Assembly (NCBI GenBank): GCA_035468175.1
Contig: DATITC010000016.1
Span: 29,092-93,091 of the forward strand
DNA: 64,000 nt
Direction: 5' to 3'
DNA from: JAVEDQ01 sp035468175
GTDB lineage: Bacteria > Actinomycetota > Actinomycetes > Frankiales > Frankiaceae
Every line of letters starts with the position of its first letter. Within the stretch, counting starts at the first letter, position 1. Below are positions 31,850 to 40,472 of the stretch, in pieces. A program made the position numbers and the translations under genes. Below the pieces are notes generated by a model. The model searched no databases and was not told where the DNA came from. It was given only the letters and a program-made list of their open reading frames with translations.

Positions 31850-33034
31850 GTGCAGCAGCCGATTCTTTCGCAGGCCCGCAAGGACGAGATCGAGGCCAAG
31901 GTCGCCGCGGGGGAGCGTCTGACCCGTACCGATGGCGAAGACCTCTACACCACCGACGACCTCGCCTGGCTCGGCGGCCTGGCCCACTCGGTCCGCACCG
32001 CGAAGAACGGCGACCGCGTCTTCTTCAACGTCAACCGGCACCTGAACCTCACCAACGTCTGCTCCGCGTCCTGCGCGTACTGCTCGTTCCAGCGCAAGCC
32101 GGGGGAGACCGACGCCTACACGATGCGGGTGGAAGAGGCGGTCCGCCTCGCGAAGGCGATGGAGCCCTCGGGCATCACCGAGCTGCACATCGTCAACGGC
32201 CTGCACCCGACGCTGCCGTGGCGCTACTACCCGCGGGTGCTGAAGGAGTTGAAGGCCGCGCTGCCGAACGTCGCGCTGAAGGCCTTCACCGCAACCGAGA
32301 TCCACTGGTTCGAGCGCATTAGCGGGCTGTCGGCCGACGCGGTCCTCGACGAGCTGATCGACGCCGGCCTGGAGTCCCTGACCGGCGGCGGCGCCGAGAT
32401 CTTCGACTGGGAGGTGCGCCAGCAGATCGTCGACCATGACACCCACTGGGAGGACTGGTCGCGCATCCACCGGCTGGCGCACTCCAAGGGTCTGCGGACG
32501 CCGTCGACCATGCTCTACGGGCACATCGAGGAGCCACGGCACCGCGTCGACCACGTGCTTCGGCTCCGTGAGCTGCAGGACGAGACCGGCGGCTTCCACG
32601 TCTTCATCCCGCTGCGCTACCAGCACGACGCCGCCGGGGACCCTCGCAACCGCATCCAGGACCGCACCACGATGGCCAGCGGCGCCGAGGTGCTGAAGAC
32701 GTTCGCGGTCTCCCGGCTGCTGTTCGACAACGTCGACCACGTCAAGAACTTCTGGGTGATGCACGGGCTGACCACGGCCCAGCTGTCGCTGTCGTTCGGC
32801 GCCGACGACCTGGACGGCAGTGTCGTCGAGTACAAGATCACCCACGACGCGGACGGCTTCGGTACGCCGAACACGATGACGCGGGAGAACCTGCTCGAGC
32901 TGATCCGCGAGGCCGGCTTCCGTCCGGTCGAGCGGGGCACGCGATACGAGACGCTCCGCGAGTACGACGGACCGGACGCCACGCGCGGGACCGTGCCGCG
33001 AGACCCGGCCGGGCTTCCGCTGTCGGTCGGCTGA
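31850..33034 (+). CDS. mqnE: Aminofutalosine synthase (radical SAM)
   Basis: 394 residues. Joins 3-[(1-carboxyvinyl)oxy]benzoate (from MqnA) with SAM to make aminofutalosine. The cluster motif is VCSASCAYCSFQ (CxxxCxxC); NRHLNLTN precedes it and FIPLRYQHD lies in the barrel. GTG 31850 follows TACGCT by exactly six bases, the same spacing as in mqnA and mqnC. The frame is open back into the 23-bp repeats, but that extension is not conserved. Confidence 0.93.
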   Translation: MQQPILSQARKDEIEAKVAAGERLTRTDGEDLYTTDDLAWLGGLAHSVRTAKNGDRVFFNVNRHLNLTNVCSASCAYCSFQRKPGETDAYTMRVEEAVRLAKAMEPSGITELHIVNGLHPTLPWRYYPRVLKELKAALPNVALKAFTATEIHWFERISGLSADAVLDELIDAGLESLTGGGAEIFDWEVRQQIVDHDTHWEDWSRIHRLAHSKGLRTPSTMLYGHIEEPRHRVDHVLRLRELQDETGGFHVFIPLRYQHDAAGDPRNRIQDRTTMASGAEVLKTFAVSRLLFDNVDHVKNFWVMHGLTTAQLSLSFGADDLDGSVVEYKITHDADGFGTPNTMTRENLLELIREAGFRPVERGTRYETLREYDGPDATRGTVPRDPAGLPLSVG

Positions 33035-33044
33035 GAGCGCCGCG

Positions 33045-33347
33045 GTGAGCAGTCGGGGAGGGCCGCCAAAGCCTCCGGGTGTCGGTGCGATCTCGATGCT
33101 CGCAGCCGTAGTGGTGCTCGTGCCGGGGATCGTGGTCTACGTGGGGCTGCGGGCGCTGGGCCTGGCCATCGGTCCCGCCGGTCTGCTCGGTCTGCTGGTG
33201 ATGATTCTCGGGATGGTCGCCTACCCCGTGCTGCTGCGGAGGACGGGATGGGTCGGTCCGCGGCCCACCTCGCGCCCCGGCCCGGCGGCGACTCAGCGTG
33301 CGGAGCCCGGCGACCGCGCGGAGCCCGGCGAAGGAAAGCGGCCGTGA
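33045..33347 (+). CDS. Small two-helix membrane protein, unknown
   Basis: 100 residues with two hydrophobic segments (ISMLAAVVVLVPGIVVYVGL and PAGLLGLLVMILGMVAYPVL) and a charged, Pro-rich C-terminus with an AEPGD/AEPGE near-repeat. No domain recognised. It follows mqnE by 10 bases and overlaps the next gene by four, so it is probably co-transcribed with mqnE. Confidence 0.6.
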   Translation: MSSRGGPPKPPGVGAISMLAAVVVLVPGIVVYVGLRALGLAIGPAGLLGLLVMILGMVAYPVLLRRTGWVGPRPTSRPGPAATQRAEPGDRAEPGEGKRP

Positions 33348-33586
33348 AGCTTCCGGGTCGACGCACCGGCCCCCCGCCCGGCACCGGGCTGGCACCGATC
33401 TACGTGCGCTACCTCAGCCTGCGGCTGCTGATCTTCCTCGGTGTGCTGCTGATCTGCATCGCGCTGAGCTTGCGGGGCATCGCCGCCGTGGTGGTCGCGC
33501 TGCTGGTCAGCGGCGTGCTCTCCTACCCGCTGGCTCGCAAGCAGCGGGAAAGCATCGTGCGGGAGATCCATAACCGCCGTAAGTAG
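33344..33586 (+). CDS. DUF4229-like small membrane protein
   Basis: 80 residues: YLSLRLLIFLGVLLICIALS and IAAVVVALLVSGVLSYPLA are two membrane helices, followed by RKQRESIVREIHNRRK, the basic end typical of DUF4229 proteins. GTG 33344 overlaps the previous stop; AAGGAAAG lies just upstream. The function of the family is unknown. Being next to mqnE is usual in actinomycetes. The 143 bp after it (33587-33729) hold no gene that I can support. Confidence 0.65.
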   Translation: MKLPGRRTGPPPGTGLAPIYVRYLSLRLLIFLGVLLICIALSLRGIAAVVVALLVSGVLSYPLARKQRESIVREIHNRRK

Positions 33587-33729
33587 CGAACCGCGGACCG
33601 GGTCAGCCGAGCTTGACGTCGCGGAAGCTCCCGACGCGGGGGATGTCGATCGTGAGGGTCTGTCGCAGGCGGCCGGACCCGGTCGCGACGTGCGCGAACG
33701 GGTCCGGCCGGGGTCTGCAGCGGGACGGA

Positions 33730-34860
33730 TCAGCTGGTAACCGTCCGGGTCGGCGACGACACGGCGGGGAAGCCGGTTCCGGCGGCACCAGCGGCGACCC
33801 GGAACTGGTAGGTCGTCGTAGCGTTCTGGGTGAGGGCGAAGAACGCGTTGCCGTCTCCGGCGGTCTGCCCGGAGCCGATCTGGCTGTATGTGGTCTGACC
33901 GACGACCTTGCGCCACAACGTGAACGTCTTGCCCGCCAGCGGAGTGTTTGTCCGGGTGTCGACGAGCGTGCCGTAGAGCCACAGCGGGTGGCCCTTGGGC
34001 ACGGACGGGGCGGCCGTCAGCGAGAGTGACGCCGCCGGCTTGGCCGTCGTCACCGGCGTGTTCGGAGCGCCGACGTAGGCGAAGGTGTCCAGGACGTTCC
34101 GCGTGCCGTGGAACCAGTTGCCGTCGACCCCGCCGGAGATGCCGCTGATCCTGGCCGCGTCGGTGTACTGCCACACGGTCGAGAAGCCGAAGTCGCCGAA
34201 CAGGTTCGGGCCGGTGGCCGGCGGGTTGTAGTCCGCGACCCAGACCGGGTACCGGGAGAAGCCCGACGGGTTCCCCATGTAGCCGTTCCAGAACCACGGG
34301 CCGCTGTAGACCATCGGCGTCCTGCCGCTGGCCGCCTCGAGCGAGCTGAGGAATGTCTTCGTCCAGGCCGTCACGTTCGCAGCGGACAGGCCACCGGTGG
34401 CCTCGATGTCCAGCACCGGCGGCAGGGCGCCGGCCACTCGGACGTTGCCCATCTGAGCGGCGAATCCTCGGGCGTCGCTAGTGGCCGTGGACAGCGGCAG
34501 CCGCGGACGGGCGAAGTGGTACCCGGTGGCCCGCAGTCCGGCAGCGCGAGCGCCGGCCAGGTCGCCGCCGGCGTACGGGTTGGTGTAGCCCGCGCCTTCG
34601 CTCACCTTCACGAATGCGAACGCTGCGCCGCCGGCCTTGACCGAGGCCCAGTTGATGCCTGCCCCGTTCGGGTGCTGGTAGCTGGCGACGTCGACGCCGA
34701 ACACGTTCTTCGCGTACGGGCCGGTGAGCGGACCGGTGGTCCCGAGCGAGCTGGGCGGCGGGGTGCATCCCGCGGCGACGACGGCCAGGCCGAGGCCCGC
34801 GACGACGAGTGCGGAGCGACGTCGGACCCGGGAAGGGTCGGGACGGAGGAACGAGAACAT
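33730..34860 (-). CDS. GH25 family lysozyme-like lipoprotein
   Basis: 376 residues. The start is the ATG complementary to 34858-34860 (MFSFLRPDPSRVRR), giving a signal peptide with a lipobox (VVAAGCTPPP). The catalytic domain has NVFGVDVASYQHP, VLDIEATGG (DxE catalytic pair) and WVADYNPP, as in GH25 muramidases that cut peptidoglycan. The C-terminal ~100 residues form an Ig-like beta domain. Upstream, GAGAGGTTCTCTC directly before the ATG could fold and cover the Shine-Dalgarno. It is probably involved in wall turnover. It faces mqnA across a 220-bp gap with no recognised riboswitch. Confidence 0.87.
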   Translation of the reverse strand: MFSFLRPDPSRVRRRSALVVAGLGLAVVAAGCTPPPSSLGTTGPLTGPYAKNVFGVDVASYQHPNGAGINWASVKAGGAAFAFVKVSEGAGYTNPYAGGDLAGARAAGLRATGYHFARPRLPLSTATSDARGFAAQMGNVRVAGALPPVLDIEATGGLSAANVTAWTKTFLSSLEAASGRTPMVYSGPWFWNGYMGNPSGFSRYPVWVADYNPPATGPNLFGDFGFSTVWQYTDAARISGISGGVDGNWFHGTRNVLDTFAYVGAPNTPVTTAKPAASLSLTAAPSVPKGHPLWLYGTLVDTRTNTPLAGKTFTLWRKVVGQTTYSQIGSGQTAGDGNAFFALTQNATTTYQFRVAAGAAGTGFPAVSSPTRTVTS

Positions 34861-35080
34861 GAGAGAACCTCTCGGAAAGGCCGAGCCCAAGGCGGATACG
34901 CAGGAGCGAACAGCGGGCGAAAGGTGCTTACGCAACTTGATAAAGGTGGTCGGCCCGTAGTTGCTGCGCCTGTAGGAGTAGTGGCAGATTCGGCCGATCG
35001 GCGTCGGCCCGGCCGCGGGTGTTGCCCGGCGGCGGTGTCGACCCGCAGGGGCACCCAAAGCCGGGAACTACGCTCGGGGC

Positions 35081-35953
35081 GTGGACCCTGCTCCCGGTTC
35101 GACCGGCTCCTCGGGACCGGGTGAGCTACGTCGACCGCGGGTGGGCCACATCCAGTTCCTGAACTGCCTGCCGCTGTACTGGGGGCTCGTTCGGTCCGGC
35201 GCGCTGCTTGACGTCGAGCTGACTACCGACACGCCGGACCATCTGAACGAGGCCTTGGTGCGCGGCGACCTCGACATCGGCCCGATCAGCCTCGTCGAAT
35301 ACCTCCGGCACGCCCACGAGCTGCGGTTGCTGCCGGACCTCGCGGTCGGCTCGGACGGACCGGTGCTGTCGGTGGTGCTGGTGTCGTCCGTGCCGCTCGC
35401 GGAGATCCGGTCGGTGGCGCTGGGCGCGACCTCCCGCACCAGCGTGCTGCTCGCCCAGCTGCTGCTCGAGGAGCGGCTCAGGTTCCTACCGAGCTACGCG
35501 ACGATGCCGCCGGACCTGCCGACCATGCTGCGGGAAGCCGACGCGGCCGTCGTGATCGGTGACCCGGCGCTGCGCGCGACCTTCGGAGTCCGACCTGCCG
35601 GGACAACGGTCCTCGACCTCGGTGCGGCGTGGCGGGAACGCTCCGGGCACCCGATGGTCTTCGCGGTCTGGGCAGCGCGGAACGAGTTCGCCGATCGGCA
35701 TCCAGGGTTGGTCAAGGACGTGGCCGAGGCGTTCCGAGCCAGCCTGGACCTCGCCCTCGTGCAGATCGACACGGTCGCCGAGGCGGCCGCCCGGTGGGAG
35801 GAGCTGGACGCCCCGACCCTCGCCCGTTACTTCCGGACCTTGGATTTCCGCCTCGGCGAGGCGCAGCAGGCCGGACTCCGGGCTTTCGCGGCCGAGTTGG
35901 TGCAGCGCGGAGTGCTGGACCGGGTCCCTCAGATCGACTTCGTCGGCCCCTGA
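35081..35953 (+). CDS. mqnA: Chorismate dehydratase
   Basis: First step of the futalosine pathway: removes water from chorismate to give 3-[(1-carboxyvinyl)oxy]benzoate. 290 residues with a periplasmic-binding-protein-like fold. Typical pieces: RVGHIQFLNCLPLYWGL, DIGPISLVEYLRH, and VLDLGAAWRERSGHPMVFAVW. GTG 35081 follows TACGCT (35069-35074) by six bases; no Shine-Dalgarno is present, consistent with leaderless translation. Confidence 0.92.
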   Translation: MDPAPGSTGSSGPGELRRPRVGHIQFLNCLPLYWGLVRSGALLDVELTTDTPDHLNEALVRGDLDIGPISLVEYLRHAHELRLLPDLAVGSDGPVLSVVLVSSVPLAEIRSVALGATSRTSVLLAQLLLEERLRFLPSYATMPPDLPTMLREADAAVVIGDPALRATFGVRPAGTTVLDLGAAWRERSGHPMVFAVWAARNEFADRHPGLVKDVAEAFRASLDLALVQIDTVAEAAARWEELDAPTLARYFRTLDFRLGEAQQAGLRAFAAELVQRGVLDRVPQIDFVGP

Positions 35954-36008
35954 GCGGCGGAACCTCCGAGGCCGACCGCGGCACGCCGCCAGAGACTCTT
36001 TTCGCAGG

Positions 36009-36043
36009 TGGGGTGGCCCGTTCGGCGTTGAGCAACCACCCCA
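36009..36043. terminator. Possible terminator hairpin after mqnA
   Basis: TGGGGTGG (36009-36016) pairs perfectly with CCACCCCA (36036-36043) over a 19-base loop, 56 bases after the mqnA stop. There is no U tract. It also lies ahead of the receiver gene, so a regulatory role cannot be excluded. Confidence 0.4.
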
Positions 36044-36087
36044 ATTGACCAGAGGTTGCGGACGGGCCTTCGGGTAGAACTGGCCCT

Positions 36088-36513
36088 GTGAACGCGTCGC
36101 CGGCCGAGCAGCTCCGGCTACCCCTTCGCGTGCTCGTCGCGGACGATGCGGACGGGGTGCGGGAACTCGTGATGCTGCTGCTCGACATGGAAAACGACTT
36201 CACCGTCGTCGGTCAGGCGCGGGACGGCGTCGAAGCGGTCGACCGGGCCCGCGACCTGCAGCCCGACCTCGTCGTCCTGGACATCTCCATGCCGCGGCTC
36301 GACGGCATCACAGCCATCCCCCGCATCCTCAACGCGTCGCCCACCAGCCGCGTCGCCCTGTTCACCGGCATGGCGGAGGTGAGCGTCGAGGCGGAAGCCC
36401 GGCGGGCCGGGGCCGATGCGGTCCTGCCCAAGGAACTCGGCGCCACCACCCTCGTGGACCGGCTCCGAGAGGTCTGCCGCGGTCCACGCGGACGGATGCC
36501 CAGCTCGGCCTGA
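36088..36513 (+). CDS. Stand-alone response regulator receiver protein
   Basis: 141 residues and a complete REC domain: acidic pair D19-D20 (VLVADDADG), phosphoacceptor D65 (VVLDISMPRLDG), T93 and K115. Nothing follows except a short tail, so it has no DNA-binding or enzymatic output domain. No histidine kinase lies in the window. It may act by protein contact in a phosphorelay or partner-switch system. TAGAAC ends seven bases before the GTG. Confidence 0.85.
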   Translation: MNASPAEQLRLPLRVLVADDADGVRELVMLLLDMENDFTVVGQARDGVEAVDRARDLQPDLVVLDISMPRLDGITAIPRILNASPTSRVALFTGMAEVSVEAEARRAGADAVLPKELGATTLVDRLREVCRGPRGRMPSSA

Positions 36514-36535
36514 CCCGGCTTGCTCGGCGACGGAC

Positions 36536-37555
36536 TCAGGCGGCGTCGCTCTTGTGTCCAGGGTCGCTGCTGTGGCCGGGGAAGACCTTGGCGGACGGGT
36601 CGACGACGGGTGCGGCATTGTTCACCGCCGTCGCGACCTCGCCGAAGCCGGTCGCGATGAGTCGGACCTTGCCCTCGTAGTCGGTGATGTCGCCGGCCGC
36701 GAAGATGCGTTCGACGCCCGTCCACATCCGGGTGTCGACAACGATGTGCCGCTTGTCGATCGTGAGGCCCCAGCGGGTCAGGGGGCCGAGGTCGGCGGTG
36801 AAGCCGAGAGCGGCGACCACGCCTTGGACCTCGAGCCGTCGGGTCTCGCCGGTCTTGGCGTCCTTGAGTGTGACGCCCCGGATGTCGTCGTCGCCGTGGA
36901 CCTCGTGAACCTCGTGGAAGGTCAGGATCTCGGTGCCGGAATCGGTCACCTTCGAGACGGTGTGCTCGTGCGCGCGGAACTTGTCCCGGCGGTGGACGAG
37001 CGTGATGGAGCGGGCGACGCCGTCCAACGAGAGCGCCCAGTCGAAAGCGCTGTCGCCGCCACCGACGATCAGGACGTCCTTGTCCTCGTAGGCAGCAAGG
37101 GTCGGGACGAAGTAGACCAACCCGCGGCCGAGGTACTCGGAGCCGACGGGGAGCGGTCGCGGGGTGAACGTTCCGAGGCCGCCGGTGATGATGACCGCCT
37201 TCGCGGCCACGCGTAGACCGGCCGTGCTCGTGACGACGACGGCACCAGGGACCCCGCCGTCCTCGTTCTCGTGCGTGAGCTCAGCAGCCTGCTCGTCCAA
37301 CAGGTAGCGCGGGGAGAAGGTGTCCGCCTGCTCGACGAGGTTCTTCACCAGGTCGCGGCCGCGGATGGCGGGGAACCCGGCGACGTCGTAGATGACCTTC
37401 TCCGGGTACATGGCGCTGATCTGGCCGCCCGGCTCGGGCAGCGAATCTATGATTGCCACGGTCATCCCGCGGAAGCCGGCGTAGTAGGCGCCGAACAACC
37501 CCGCGGGTCCGGCACCGACGATCAGCATGTCGACGGCGACGTCCGGCTCGCTCAC
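36536..37555 (-). CDS. Ferredoxin/flavodoxin--NADP+ reductase, thioredoxin reductase-like type
   Basis: 339 residues. FAD motif MLIVGAGPAGLFGAYYAGF at the N-terminus, GGQISAMYPEKVIYDVAGFP, NADPH motif VLIVGGGDSAFDWAL with LVHRRDKFRAHE, and AAGDITDYEGKVRLIATGF near the end. It lacks the CxxC of thioredoxin reductase, which separates the ferredoxin-NADP reductase group. The start is GTG (complement of 37553-37555); TACGGT ends six bases upstream on the minus strand. The long upstream extension in this frame is antisense to the gene at 37687 and not real. Confidence 0.9.
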   Translation of the reverse strand: MSEPDVAVDMLIVGAGPAGLFGAYYAGFRGMTVAIIDSLPEPGGQISAMYPEKVIYDVAGFPAIRGRDLVKNLVEQADTFSPRYLLDEQAAELTHENEDGGVPGAVVVTSTAGLRVAAKAVIITGGLGTFTPRPLPVGSEYLGRGLVYFVPTLAAYEDKDVLIVGGGDSAFDWALSLDGVARSITLVHRRDKFRAHEHTVSKVTDSGTEILTFHEVHEVHGDDDIRGVTLKDAKTGETRRLEVQGVVAALGFTADLGPLTRWGLTIDKRHIVVDTRMWTGVERIFAAGDITDYEGKVRLIATGFGEVATAVNNAAPVVDPSAKVFPGHSSDPGHKSDAA

Positions 37556-37686
37556 GTGTGGACCGTAACCCGGCTCAGACCGCGGGAGCGACGCATTCTG
37601 CGCAGATGTGCGTGGCGGTTGAGCGTTGGCGGGGGAACATGGCACCGGCAGAGGGGTTTCCCGGGCGTCGAGCAGAGGAGACGGCG

Positions 37687-38235
37687 ATGAGCGAGAGCGG
37701 CTCGGGTGGGTACTTCGACAAGCCGTCGTCGGGCGACCAAGGCGGCCAGCAGGGTTACGGGCAGGGGTGCGGCCAACAGCCCGGCTACGGCGAGCAGCAG
37801 GGGTACGGCCAGCAGGGGTACGGCCAGCAGCCCTATGGCCAGCAGCCTGACTACGGCCAGCAGGGGTACGGCCAGCAGCCTGACTACGGACAGCCGGGGT
37901 ACGCACAGCAGCCGTACGGCCAGCAGGGCTACGGCCAGCAGCCCTACGGCTACGGCTACCCGCCGGCTAGCCGCACCAACGGGATGGCCATCGCGTCCCT
38001 CGTGCTCGGCATCCTCTGGCTCTACTGGGTCGGCAGCATCCTCGCGCTCGTCTTCGGCTACATCGCCCGCTCGCAGATCAAGCAGCGCGGCGAGACGGGC
38101 GACGGGATGGCGATCGCTGGCATCGTGCTCGGCTGGATCGGCGTCGGGATCGCCATCATCGTGATCATCGTTGCGATCGCGGTGTCCGGGAGTTCCTCGA
38201 CCAGCTACACGCCGCCGCTGCCGCTCGGTGGCTGA
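37687..38235 (+). CDS. DUF4190-type membrane protein with a Gly/Tyr/Gln-rich N-terminus
   Basis: 182 residues. Residues ~20-95 are low complexity, built from about a dozen YGQQ/GYGQQ/YGQQPDYGQ units, resembling the disordered segments of eukaryotic FUS-like proteins. The remainder has two membrane helices (IASLVLGILWLYWVGSIL and GIVLGWIGVGIAIIVIIVAI) separated by ARSQIKQRGETGDGMAIAG, as in DUF4190 proteins. GAGGAG precedes the ATG. The function is unknown; the tail may interact with other disordered proteins at the membrane. Confidence 0.8.
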   Translation: MSESGSGGYFDKPSSGDQGGQQGYGQGCGQQPGYGEQQGYGQQGYGQQPYGQQPDYGQQGYGQQPDYGQPGYAQQPYGQQGYGQQPYGYGYPPASRTNGMAIASLVLGILWLYWVGSILALVFGYIARSQIKQRGETGDGMAIAGIVLGWIGVGIAIIVIIVAIAVSGSSSTSYTPPLPLGG

Positions 38236-38275
38236 TCCCGCCCCGGCGCGACCCGGGCCTCCGTACGATCGGGGA

Positions 38276-39445
38276 GTGAGCCTCGCCTCGACCGGCATCG
38301 ACGCACTTCTCGACCGAGCGGCCGATGGTGGCCGCATCAACCCGGAGGAGGCGCTGCGCCTCTACCGGGAGGCGCCGTTCCACGCCCTCGGGCGGGCGGC
38401 GGACACCGTGCGCCGTCGGCGTTTCGCGGACACCGCGGACATCGCGACGTACCTGATCGACCGCAACATCAACTACACCAACGTCTGCGTGACGGCCTGC
38501 AAGTTCTGCGCTTTCTACCGGCCGCCCAAGCACGCCGAGGGCTGGGTGCGCGACCTCGATGAGATCCTCGCCCGCTGCAGCGAGGCGGTCGAGCTCGGGG
38601 CCACGCAGATCATGCTGCAGGGCGGGCACCACCCGGGCTTCGGCATCGAGTGGTACGAGGAGACGTTCGCGGCGATCAAGCGGTCCTACCCGACGCTGGC
38701 GCTGCACTCGCTCGGCGGCTCCGAGGTCGTGCACATCGGCAAGGTTTCCGGCCTCCCCCACCGTGAGGTGATCCGTCGGCTGGCGGCCGCCGGGCTCGAC
38801 TCGTTCGCCGGGGCCGGTGCCGAGATCCTCGTCGCCCGTCCCCGCGCCGCGATCGCCCCGCTCAAGGAGCCCGGCGAGCTGTGGCTGTCGGTGATGGAGA
38901 CCGCCCACGAGCTGGGGGTCGAGTCGACGGCGACCTTCATGATGGGCACCGGCGAGACCGACGCCGAGCGCATCGAGCACCTGCGGATGATTCGCGACGT
39001 GCAGGACCGCACCGGCGGCTTCCGGTCGTTCATCCCGTGGACCTACCAGCCCGAGAACAATCACCTGAAGGGCCGCACCCAGGCTACGGTCTTCGACTAC
39101 CTGCGCCTGGTCGCGGTGGCGCGGCTGTTCTTCGACAACGTGGCCCACCTGCAGGGTTCCTGGCTGACCACCGGCAAGGAAGCCGGTCAGCTGACGCTGC
39201 ACATGGGCGCGGACGACCTCGGCTCGGTGATGCTCGAGGAGAACGTCGTCTCCTCCGCGGGCGCCAAGCACCGGTCGAATCGGCAGGAGCTCATCGAGCT
39301 GATCCGCTCCGCCGGCCGCGTCCCGGCGCAGCGCGACACGCTCTACCGGCACCTGACGGTCCACCGCGATCCCGCCGAGGATCCGGTGACACCGAACGTG
39401 CGCTCACACGTCAGCTCCACCGCGCTGCAGCTGACCCCCACCTGA
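38276..39445 (+). CDS. mqnC: Cyclic dehypoxanthine futalosine synthase (radical SAM)
   Basis: 389 residues. Cyclises dehypoxanthine futalosine, a late step to the naphthoquinone nucleus. Cluster motif VCVTACKFCAFY (CxxxCxxC), preceded by NINYTN; LQGGHHPG and SFIPWTYQPENN lie in the barrel. GTG 38276 follows TACGAT (38264-38269) by six bases. The convergent DUF559 gene ends 25 bases after its stop. Confidence 0.93.
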   Translation: MSLASTGIDALLDRAADGGRINPEEALRLYREAPFHALGRAADTVRRRRFADTADIATYLIDRNINYTNVCVTACKFCAFYRPPKHAEGWVRDLDEILARCSEAVELGATQIMLQGGHHPGFGIEWYEETFAAIKRSYPTLALHSLGGSEVVHIGKVSGLPHREVIRRLAAAGLDSFAGAGAEILVARPRAAIAPLKEPGELWLSVMETAHELGVESTATFMMGTGETDAERIEHLRMIRDVQDRTGGFRSFIPWTYQPENNHLKGRTQATVFDYLRLVAVARLFFDNVAHLQGSWLTTGKEAGQLTLHMGADDLGSVMLEENVVSSAGAKHRSNRQELIELIRSAGRVPAQRDTLYRHLTVHRDPAEDPVTPNVRSHVSSTALQLTPT

Positions 39446-39470
39446 CCCCCATCGTCAGCGCCTGGCGTGG

Positions 39471-40397
39471 TCAGAGGCCGGGCAGACGCTTACGAGATCC
39501 CAGGGCGCGCCGCAATTGACTCGCGACGCGTGCTGGTTGCAGGCGCACCCTGGTCGCGGTGAAGTGCAGCACTGCGCTGCCACCGATTGTCAGTTCGTTG
39601 GTGCGGTCGAGATCGCGGTCCCATTGGCTTGCCTGCATGTGGTGGGCACCGTCGATCTCGACTCCGACCTCGCGGCCGTCCGGCCCCACGAGAAGGGCGT
39701 CGAGATATCGTCGTCGTCCATCGCCGTCCGTCCGTATGGCCTGCCGGAGCGGCTCCGGAAGCCCGAAGCGGCGGCAGAGCGAGCCGAAGTCGATCTCGGA
39801 CAGAGCCTGCGCGCCGCCTTCGACGTCGTTGAGGACGCTACGGAGCAGTGGGGCATGGCGAATGGCACCGGCGCGGTCCAGCGCGTCCCGCAGCTGGGGC
39901 ACCGACGCAAGTCCCTGTTGGACGACTGCCGTCACGAGGCCGGCGGCGGTGCGTGGAGGACGACTCCACGTCGCTGCGTCGATGGTCGCCCGAGCGACAG
40001 AGGTCCGCGGCGGCGAGGCGGCGGCGATGTCCGACTCGGCGAACGTCCGGGACTGATGAGCGACGACGTCGACGTCGACCAGGTCGGTCAGCCGCCCGCC
40101 CAGCGGCACCAGCACGTGAACGGGATCAACCGCCCAATTCTTGAGCCCGCCCAGCTCCAGCGCGGTACGGCCGGCGAGTGCAGCTCCCACTCCACCCGCG
40201 AGGACGACCGCCCAGTGCTGCTGTGATGGGGTCATCGGTCCGTTGTGCAGGCAGATCACAGTGGACGAAACTGCTCGCCAACGCCGCGCCTCGAGTTGGG
40301 CCCGCAAGCGCCCCTCGGTAACGAGCGTGAGGACCTGATCCCGTCGGGCCACGCAGTCCTGCTTTGTCGCGAGCTCGCCGACTGACGCGAAGTTCAT
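39471..40397 (-). CDS. DUF559 domain protein with AbiEi-like N-terminus
   Basis: 308 residues. The N-terminus ATKQDCVARRDQVLTLVTEG with LEARRWRAVSSTVICLHNGP resembles the winged-helix AbiEi antitoxin-like domain. The C-terminus contains RRRYLDALLVGPDGREVGVEIDGAHH and DRTNELTIGGSAVLHFTATR, the DUF559 domain with a Vsr/restriction-type nuclease fold (D...ExD). The DNA is less extreme in GC than its neighbours and the gene lies on the opposite strand inside the mqn block, which suggests later acquisition. CAGGCT ends six bases before the ATG on the minus strand. No toxin partner is adjacent. Confidence 0.75.
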   Translation of the reverse strand: MNFASVGELATKQDCVARRDQVLTLVTEGRLRAQLEARRWRAVSSTVICLHNGPMTPSQQHWAVVLAGGVGAALAGRTALELGGLKNWAVDPVHVLVPLGGRLTDLVDVDVVAHQSRTFAESDIAAASPPRTSVARATIDAATWSRPPRTAAGLVTAVVQQGLASVPQLRDALDRAGAIRHAPLLRSVLNDVEGGAQALSEIDFGSLCRRFGLPEPLRQAIRTDGDGRRRYLDALLVGPDGREVGVEIDGAHHMQASQWDRDLDRTNELTIGGSAVLHFTATRVRLQPARVASQLRRALGSRKRLPGL

Positions 40398-40472
40398 CGG
40401 GACAGCCTGATGGGTTTTCGATGCTTGCTGTCCGCGCTGTGGACACCGCGTTAGCCGCCTACGCGGTTCTGG

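Noticed and set aside
33603..33788. Minus-strand frame of about 60 codons just beyond the GH25 gene end
   Set aside because: The last 25 residues look protein-like (TLTIDIPRVGSFRDVKLG), so it may be the remnant of a lost gene, but I recognise no family and it overlaps the GH25 3' end.
34861..35080. A c-di-AMP (ydaO) riboswitch before the GH25 gene
   Set aside because: Such riboswitches precede many actinobacterial wall hydrolases, but I could not find the conserved core in this region on the minus strand.
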